Below are positions 59,025 to 64,000 of a stretch of DNA of 64,000 nt, in pieces (positions within the stretch are counted from its first letter, which is position 1; each line of letters opens with the position of its first letter). The position numbers and the translations under genes are program-made. Source of the stretch: Lachnospiraceae bacterium KH1T2 (GTDB taxonomy: Bacteria > Bacillota > Clostridia > Lachnospirales > Lachnospiraceae); the NCBI GenBank assembly GCA_900114405.1, contig FOSY01000009.1:1-64000 (forward strand), read 5' to 3'. Below the pieces are notes generated by a model. That model saw only the letters and a program-made list of their open reading frames with translations. It was not told the origin of the DNA and searched no databases.

Positions 59025-59120
59025 ATAAAAAAACTCCCACTTATAGTATATGAATTCTTGTACGTAAATTACAGGAACACGCATTTACTGCGGGTTCCGT
59101 CTGAAAGCCAAAAACAAGCG

Positions 59121-59164
59121 GCAAACAAGCCCGCAGCGCAGCTGCATTTAAATGGCTTGTTTGC
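59121..59164 (-). terminator. Terminator after the DUF4230 lipoprotein gene
   Basis: GCAAACAAGCC / GGCTTGTTTGC with a 22-base loop that includes a further small stem. CGCTTGTTTTTGG follows on the minus strand. Confidence 0.6.
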
Positions 59165-59207
59165 GGGATTTTTGAAGCTTTGCTGCAAAAATCTATAAAT
59201 ATAATCT

Positions 59208-59231
59208 AAGCAGGCTCGCTTGAGCCTGCTT
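59208..59231. terminator. Second hairpin after the lipoprotein gene
   Basis: A 10-bp perfect stem AAGCAGGCTC / GAGCCTGCTT with a GCTT-type loop, 16 bases past the stop at 59247. It lacks a U-tract. Confidence 0.5.
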
Positions 59232-59246
59232 ACTTCCATACTATTC

Positions 59247-59900
59247 TTATTTTGTTTTATCAGACGAAGTTGAATTACCAACTGATTCAAAGCGCAAATT
59301 AAATTTCACATCGGAAGCCTCTCCCAATTGATCAATATAATTCTCAATCAGTTTTTCAGCCCTTTCTTGCGCACTCGCCAGTAAACTCGAATCATTTTCA
59401 ATACTGGCACGTATTTGACTCTGTGCGTCATCAATCGCTCCAGTCACATCGTCACTATCTATCGGATTACTATTAAAAAAACTATCGTGGTCAGTTATCG
59501 GGTCCTGTATTGACTCAGAGTCCAGCTTGATGCTTATAATCTCTGCATTTGGCATATAAACCGTCACATCAGTTCCATCTACATCGATTGTGCCCTTTGA
59601 CATATCGACACCAATTTTTACGATCCCGTTATATTCTGTCCAAAACTTACGATCTGATTCTCCTAAATGCATCAATCCACTTCCCGCTGCTTTAGTGGAT
59701 TTTGCAACATTATGATAATAACATTCTAAAGTTGCAAGTTTACAAATAGATCTAATCTGCGTCAAATCAGGTTCCTTAATTGCATTCTCTTCGTTTTCTA
59801 AATTTCCTACACCGTTTTCCTTGTTCTTAGCAACATCTGAAGAACAGCCGGTTAAGGCAAGAGACATTGCACACAGCAAAGCAATAATTTTCCTCTTCAT
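59247..59900 (-). CDS. DUF4230 lipoprotein
   Basis: A 217-residue lipoprotein. The lipobox is LALTGC at residues 14-19 after a basic start and hydrophobic stretch. The mature part contains the DUF4230 features: LTQIRSICKLATLECYYHNV, FWTEYNGIVKIGVDMSKGTI, VTVYMPNAEIISIKLDSESI and a C-terminal acidic helix. It is a sequence relative of the next gene, which carries the same domain behind a membrane helix. Both may work at the outer face of the membrane. Function unknown. Confidence 0.8.
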   Translation of the reverse strand: MKRKIIALLCAMSLALTGCSSDVAKNKENGVGNLENEENAIKEPDLTQIRSICKLATLECYYHNVAKSTKAAGSGLMHLGESDRKFWTEYNGIVKIGVDMSKGTIDVDGTDVTVYMPNAEIISIKLDSESIQDPITDHDSFFNSNPIDSDDVTGAIDDAQSQIRASIENDSSLLASAQERAEKLIENYIDQLGEASDVKFNLRFESVGNSTSSDKTK

Positions 59901-59912
59901 AATGTCTCCTTC

Positions 59913-60572
59913 CTATTTTAGTACAACCTTATATTCAGCATTAATCTGCTCAACCCAAGGTGTTACCATTGCCTCAATTACCTGCTTTGCATTCTCCCTT
60001 GCCAGATCAAGTAATTCTTTTTCATTAGCAGCTCTGTTATCCAAATCCTTTTGGCAAATATCATATGCTTCCTTAAATACATTTTCTGTATTATATTTAT
60101 CTTTTTCAAAAATGTATTCTAAAGAACCTGCATCAACAATAGCATCCTGGATTGTCACTTCCGGAACCTTAATCGTTATGATTTTATTTTCATTATCCAC
60201 ATTCACATCTATAGCGCTAAAATCAATTCCGGCTTTTACCGTTCCCTCATAGGCAACATGATATTTTAATGTTTTACCGTCTTCTTCGTAAACTTTTGCA
60301 ACTGCATTATAAATATAATCTGCAGTTTGGAGTTCACTGATCTTAAACACTTCTTCAATTTGCATTTCAGATATCGTGGTAACTTCACCTTCATTTCCTA
60401 TAATGCCATCCTTGACATTTTCTTTAATTCTTCCTCCACGATCTGCAAAATGCATTCCTATCAAAAGTATTGCAATGATAATTACTATAAATAGAAGAAT
60501 TTTAGGCAATCTTGATTTCTTTTTTACATATTCTTGCCCATTTATTTTGATTTCATCGTCATTTTGAAACAT
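59913..60572 (-). CDS. DUF4230 membrane-anchored protein
   Basis: A 219-residue protein. A cytosolic start is followed by one helix (RLPKILLFIVIIIAILLIGM) and an outside DUF4230 domain (ISELQTADYIYNAVAKVYEE, VAYEGTVKAGIDFSAIDVNV, ITIKVPEVTIQDAIVDAGSL, ELLDLARENAKQVIEAMVTP). ATG 60572 has an AGGAAG site ten bases upstream; earlier in-frame ATGs have none. It precedes the lipoprotein relative by 12 bases. The pair probably arose by duplication. Confidence 0.8.
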   Translation of the reverse strand: MFQNDDEIKINGQEYVKKKSRLPKILLFIVIIIAILLIGMHFADRGGRIKENVKDGIIGNEGEVTTISEMQIEEVFKISELQTADYIYNAVAKVYEEDGKTLKYHVAYEGTVKAGIDFSAIDVNVDNENKIITIKVPEVTIQDAIVDAGSLEYIFEKDKYNTENVFKEAYDICQKDLDNRAANEKELLDLARENAKQVIEAMVTPWVEQINAEYKVVLK

Positions 60573-60610
60573 ATTGTTTATACTTCCTATTCTCATCAAG
60601 CTTTTCTTTT

Positions 60611-61474
60611 TTAGCAGCAATCCCAATTATAGAACACATTGTCAAAATTTAAAGCCCTCAAATCACTCTCATTAATAAAAAAGTTGCCGACTCCAGAATC
60701 TCCCCACATTATCTCAGCATCACCCTCAAGCATTTCCGAGTCCATCTGGAATAATAATATATCGTTTTCTCCATCACTTCTCGGGTCATCCTGTGTAAAA
60801 AACGGATATCCCAGCATCTTGTGTCCGCAGCCATCAAAACAATCCATTAAATAATTATCATCATCGTCACTTAATAATCTGCCACTTTTATAATAATCCT
60901 CATAAGAATGGTCATTTGCGTCAATTCCCATTACATCTTTCAGTACCGCAAGAAATTTTTCTTCAAAATTATAGCACTCACTTCCTATAGATTCCTCTCC
61001 TGTCTCAAATCTTATCGGCAAGCATGCGTACAATGGCATATACTCCTCATCGGAGTTCAAATCGCCTGCCGAGCGGATGCCCATCGCCTTGACATCCTCC
61101 TCAGTTACACTTTCATCAATAGTAGAATGATATACAACCTTATATCCTTTTTCATCGCAAAGTCCATTACAGTCATCAGTACTTATAAAAAACTGCAGTA
61201 ATCCGCCTTCCGGGAAATGCTCATCCTCAACATCTTTAAGATTTACCTGCGCCAGTAAGATAAGCTTATCACCTTCCGAATTTACCGGATAATCAATATT
61301 CGCTGTCCAGTAAGGATATCCTCCAAATTTGCTGTCTGTAAGTTTAGGTGTAGGTCCATCTGTTACTCTGATCTTTATAACTTTACGTGCTGTTTCTTTT
61401 TTTAATCTTTTGATTATTACCTCAAGTGTTTCCCTATCAATATACATTTTATTTTGCTCTATAGATTTTTCCAT
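60611..61474 (-). CDS. DUF1963 (YwqG-like) protein
   Basis: A 287-residue cytosolic protein of the YwqG/DUF1963 family: GPTPKLTDSKFGGYPYWTAN, LILLAQVNLKDVEDEHFPEG, GLLQFFISTDDCNG, DCFDGCGHKMLGYPFFTQDD, ILLFQMDSEM and MWGDSGVGNFFINESDLRAL. YwqG homologues often act as immunity-like or toxin-linked proteins. No toxin is next to it. It lies 38 bases before the DUF4230 start. Confidence 0.85.
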   Translation of the reverse strand: MEKSIEQNKMYIDRETLEVIIKRLKKETARKVIKIRVTDGPTPKLTDSKFGGYPYWTANIDYPVNSEGDKLILLAQVNLKDVEDEHFPEGGLLQFFISTDDCNGLCDEKGYKVVYHSTIDESVTEEDVKAMGIRSAGDLNSDEEYMPLYACLPIRFETGEESIGSECYNFEEKFLAVLKDVMGIDANDHSYEDYYKSGRLLSDDDDNYLMDCFDGCGHKMLGYPFFTQDDPRSDGENDILLFQMDSEMLEGDAEIMWGDSGVGNFFINESDLRALNFDNVFYNWDCC

Positions 61475-61639
61475 TTTTCATCCTGCCTTTTAAATTTAGT
61501 TTTTATCCTCTGCAATTCTTCACCTAAAACTGTAAATTAGTCAAAAAATATCACGTTTTTTAATTATACCATCTCAACCAACGTATTGCCACGCACCTGT
61601 TTTCTCCAACTGAGTTAAAATCACAAATAAAAACTTTTT

Positions 61640-61670
61640 TGTAACCTTTTCGCTATCTCAATTGTAATAT
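61640..61670 (+). promoter_or_regulatory. ECF-type promoter of the sigma factor operon
   Basis: TGTAACC (61640-61646) with T-rich bases after it, then TTGTAATA near 61662, resembles the TGTAACCTTTT / CGTCTAATA promoters of clostridial ECF sigma factors. Autoregulation is likely. A GGAG ribosome site precedes ATG 61702. Confidence 0.55.
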
Positions 61671-61701
61671 TAGTATAAGGCCTTATATAAAGGAGCAGCA
61701 A

Positions 61702-62181
61702 ATGAGATTACCTGTACAGGATCTGATAAATGCATACAAGAACAACGTATACGCAGCAGCATTTAGCATATGCAAAAACTGCAGCGATGCAGAGGACGTT
61801 GTTCAAGACACATTTCTTCAGTATTATATGACTCGCAAAAAATTTGATAACGAACAGCACATACGCGCATGGTTGCTGAAAGTAGCAATCAATAAAGCAA
61901 AAAACATTCAGTCTTCCTTCTGGCACAAAAATAAATTGCCACTAGATGATTATATTGAAACACTTTCTTTTGAAACGCCGGAAACGAAAGAACTGTTTGA
62001 AGAGGTTATGAAACTGCCTGAAAAATATAGAGTTGTGGTTCATCTATTCTATTATGAAGACTTCAGTGTTAAAGAAATAGCCAAGATACTTAGAACCACA
62101 GAAAATAACATAAAGGTCAGATTATCGCGCGGACGTGCCAAACTAAAAGAAGCACTTAAGGAGGTTTGGGAAGATGAGTAA
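61702..62181 (+). CDS. ECF sigma-70 family RNA polymerase sigma factor
   Basis: A 159-residue ECF sigma factor. Region 2: NVYAAAFSICKNCSDAEDVV and QDTFLQYYMTRKKFDN. Region 4: LPEKYRVVVHLFYYEDFSVK and EIAKILRTTENNIKVRLSRG. Region 3 is absent, as expected. It starts at ATG 61702 behind AAAGGAG, and its stop overlaps the next start by eight bases. It is controlled by the anti-sigma factor of the same operon and probably senses cell-envelope stress. Confidence 0.9.
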   Translation: MRLPVQDLINAYKNNVYAAAFSICKNCSDAEDVVQDTFLQYYMTRKKFDNEQHIRAWLLKVAINKAKNIQSSFWHKNKLPLDDYIETLSFETPETKELFEEVMKLPEKYRVVVHLFYYEDFSVKEIAKILRTTENNIKVRLSRGRAKLKEALKEVWEDE

Positions 62182-62800
62182 TCGTGAGCAGTATAAAAAA
62201 GCATTTTCAGTTTTACATACCTCCAGTGACTTTATTTTGGAGGAGAAAAAAATGGTTAGATTAAAGAAAAAAGCCTTACTAAGAACTCTTGCAACTGCAG
62301 CTGCAGCATGTTTGGTAATTATTGGTGGTTCCGGAACAGCTTATGCTGCAAACGTTGGCGGTATCCAAAGAACAATTCAGCTATGGATACACGGCGACCA
62401 GACGAATGTAACCATTGACTTTGACGAAGCAGGCCATTACTCAATGGAATATGACGATGAAGACGGAAATAAAAATGAAGTCGGCGGCGGAGGTGTTGCT
62501 ATTGAAGATGATGGCACAGAAAGACCTCTTACAGATGATGAATTAATAGATCATCTTTCCCAGGCGATTGACGTGGGTTATAACGATGAAGGTAAGATAA
62601 TGCTGTATTTTCAGGGACAGGCTGTAGATATAACTGACAAATTTGAAAATAATATCTGCTATGTTTTCCTTAAAGGAACCGATACAAGTCTTTATGTAAC
62701 TGTACTTAAAGATAAAGACGGAAGCTTTCAGTTTGCTTCAAGTCCTGATAAATACATGCAATATAAAGAGACTGAGCCTGGCATATATACCGCATATTGA
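62174..62800 (+). CDS. Anti-sigma factor-like membrane protein
   Basis: A 208-residue protein. It has a short cytosolic N-terminus (EQYKKAFSVLHTSSDFILEE, then KKMVRLKKKALLRTL), typical of RsgI/DUF4179-type anti-sigma domains, and one helix (ATAAAACLVIIGGSGTAYAA). The outside domain has an ANVGGIQRTIQLWIHGDQTN segment, a glycine/acidic linker and a C-terminal beta domain. It should hold the ECF sigma at the membrane until a signal arrives. Its start overlaps the sigma gene. Confidence 0.8.
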   Translation: MSNREQYKKAFSVLHTSSDFILEEKKMVRLKKKALLRTLATAAAACLVIIGGSGTAYAANVGGIQRTIQLWIHGDQTNVTIDFDEAGHYSMEYDDEDGNKNEVGGGGVAIEDDGTERPLTDDELIDHLSQAIDVGYNDEGKIMLYFQGQAVDITDKFENNICYVFLKGTDTSLYVTVLKDKDGSFQFASSPDKYMQYKETEPGIYTAY

Positions 62801-62808
62801 TATAGATC

Positions 62809-62832
62809 GAGCCACTGCGTTTGCAGTGGCTC
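62809..62832 (+). terminator. Terminator hairpin of the sigma operon
   Basis: A 10-bp perfect stem GAGCCACTGC / GCAGTGGCTC with a GTTT loop, nine bases past the stop at 62800. The U-tract is weak. Confidence 0.65.
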
Positions 62833-62882
62833 AAGTCTATATATTGCGCGCCAGATTCGTTTCTCCCTTACAGACATATTTC

Positions 62883-62967
62883 CTATCCGCAAGGTTTGAC
62901 TACCATACCATATGAATCGGCAATCTTAAAGCCGGAATATCTGTCTCTGTCCTGTATTAATTATCAT
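62883..62967 (-). pseudogene. Remnant of a second DUF1848 gene
   Basis: ATG 62967 opens MIINTGQR, the exact start of the DUF1848 protein at 58216. After an internal deletion and frameshift, IADSYGMVVKPCG and TAG 62885 follow, matching IAANHGMVVKPCGEG of the intact gene. Only these two pieces survive. Confidence 0.75.
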
Positions 62968-62997
62968 CTAAAAACATTCTCCACATGTGCCAATTTC

Positions 62998-64000
62998 TCA
63001 AAGCACGATATTTTTTATTTTCCTCCCCAATTCTCTGTATTTTTCCATAAAAATTTCTGTCCCCTTCTTCACCTTCTCAGTGTCACCCGCTCTGGCAAAC
63101 AATTCCAGCTCTTTCGCCATTTCACTAAGCGCAATTGCCCCGATAGACTTTGACATGCTCTTTAATGAATGCATCACCAAAGCATACTCTTCGTAATTTC
63201 TCTGACTAACTAATTTCTCCAGTTTATCAGCTTTTTCACTGACTTCATCTGCATAAGTCTCAAGTGCAAAGAGGTAGTCATCAAATTCACCACAATACTC
63301 AATCCCCTTTACATGATCAAGTTCCGTAATTTCCTTAATTGCCTGTAAAGTGTCTGCGGGAATTTCCGATAGCGGTAGTACTGCATTTTTTTCCAGCTCT
63401 CCACTTACGTACTTTCTAAGCATTTTCTCCGTATCAGCTATATTTACCGGTTTTGAAAGGTAATCAGTAAAACCGGCATTTATAAGTTTTTCTCTGTCTC
63501 CAAGTATTGCACTTGCTGTCAGTGCAATAATCGGCACACGTTCAGCTTTTTCAGGATAAATCTCCTTTAGTTTCTTTAATGTTTCAATTCCATTTAATCC
63601 CGGCATTCTATAGTCCATTAAAACAATATCATAGCTTCTTCTTCCAAAGAGCTCTATGCACTCTTCCCCGGTTGTAGCTGTATCAACAATCATTTTAGTG
63701 CGTTTTAAGAGACCGGTTATCACCTGAAGGTTCATTGGCGTATCATCCACTACCAATATTCTTTTACCTACTGCTGTAAATATTTCCTGATCATTGCTCT
63801 CCGCAATCGCATCGCACTCTTTCATCGATGGATCAAAATAGCCAATCTGCTCCGCATTAGTTATTCCTTGCCATATCTCAAACGAAAACTTAGAGCCCTT
63901 CCCATATTCACTGGCAGCTGTCAATTCAGATCCCATAAGCTGTACAAGTTCTCGCGAAATAGGCAGTCCCAGACCAGACCCCTCAATATTTCTGGTGTGT
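62998..64000 (-). CDS. Hybrid histidine kinase, C-terminal part (ATPase end, REC, HPt)
   Basis: A reading frame open to the window end, so the N-terminus is missing. It starts in the ATPase G-boxes (TRNIEGSGLGLPISRELVQL) and ends that domain with SEYGKGSKFSFEI. A receiver domain follows, ILVVDDTPMNLQVITGLLKR, with phospho-acceptor Asp in DIVLMDYRMPGLNG and switch Lys in DYLSKPV. Last comes an HPt domain with YALVMHSLKSMSKSIGA, whose His is the phospho-site. It relays a signal from an unseen sensor domain; the partner response regulator is not in the window. Confidence 0.9.
   Translation of the reverse strand, partial: HTRNIEGSGLGLPISRELVQLMGSELTAASEYGKGSKFSFEIWQGITNAEQIGYFDPSMKECDAIAESNDQEIFTAVGKRILVVDDTPMNLQVITGLLKRTKMIVDTATTGEECIELFGRRSYDIVLMDYRMPGLNGIETLKKLKEIYPEKAERVPIIALTASAILGDREKLINAGFTDYLSKPVNIADTEKMLRKYVSGELEKNAVLPLSEIPADTLQAIKEITELDHVKGIEYCGEFDDYLFALETYADEVSEKADKLEKLVSQRNYEEYALVMHSLKSMSKSIGAIALSEMAKELELFARAGDTEKVKKGTEIFMEKYRELGRKIKNIVL

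Overview
The window looks like a chromosomal stretch from an AT-rich Firmicute, most likely a Lachnospiraceae (Butyrivibrio/Roseburia-like) bacterium. The signs are strong AGGAGG-type ribosome sites, clostridial transporter and ECF sigma families, a Roseburia/Eubacterium-type group IIC intron, and a Lachnospiraceae-type integrase/excisionase/RepA/MobC set. Almost every gene is on the minus strand. This is a typing by pattern, not by a search. The region is an accessory-gene reservoir: it is full of gene fragments, frameshifts and nonsense codons mixed with intact systems.

Layout. 0-7.1 kb: a group II intron starts directly after the terminator of a cystine-symporter (TcyP-like) gene. That gene has a cysteine-rich leader peptide and an attenuator in front of it. 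Next come a nucleoside phosphorylase and a GNAT acetyltransferase behind a second leader-ORF/terminator unit with a near-consensus sigma-A promoter, then small metabolic genes and several wrecks (flavin reductase, YbaK, Tag, nitroreductase). 7.1-9.6 kb: SLOG/Rossmann-type proteins. 9.9-25.8 kb: an unusual island of operons read leftward. It holds an AAA+ (CbbX/SpoVK-like) ATPase, a Cas4-like/DEDD double nuclease (DUF2779), WYL regulators, a cyclic-phosphate-processing receiver (cREC) protein, three paralogues of a helical family I do not recognise, a hydrolase-fold protein that has lost its nucleophile, and a zinc-ribbon/Sel1 protein.

25.9-30.0 kb: an RNA-repair locus with RtcB ligase, a TROVE/VWA-like DUF2828 protein, a tRNA-shaped non-coding RNA (Y-RNA-like) in the leader, and a divergent WYL regulator. 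30-38.7 kb: thymidine kinase and MazG, then a defence-type stretch with IS remnants, a broken MqsR/MqsA-Panacea toxin-antitoxin pair, an HrgA-like HARE-HTH protein, and an ATPase plus TOPRIM pair. 38.7-57.2 kb: a mobile-element accretion zone flanked by an intact and a decayed copy of a Fic/HTH pair. Repeated pieces of the 5' end of a low-molecular-weight tyrosine phosphatase gene, each next to paired AAGGTGTAA repeats, mark attachment sites. They bracket an integrative mobilizable element (int with an amber codon, xis, repA, broken mobC) that carries a RloA-RloB-TIR defence module. 57-64 kb: DUF1848, a barstar-like protein, two DUF4230 proteins, a YwqG-like protein, an ECF sigma/anti-sigma pair, and the C-terminal part of a hybrid histidine kinase cut by the window end.

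How the parts may work together. The 9.9-30 kb block joins WYL regulators (four there, five in the window), nucleases, a predicted RNA-end-processing protein, an RNA ligase, an RNA-chaperone-like protein and a tRNA-like RNA. This reads as a regulated response to nucleic-acid damage or invasion. The 33-37 kb and 53-56 kb blocks are additional anti-phage-type modules. These roles are inferred from families and gene order.
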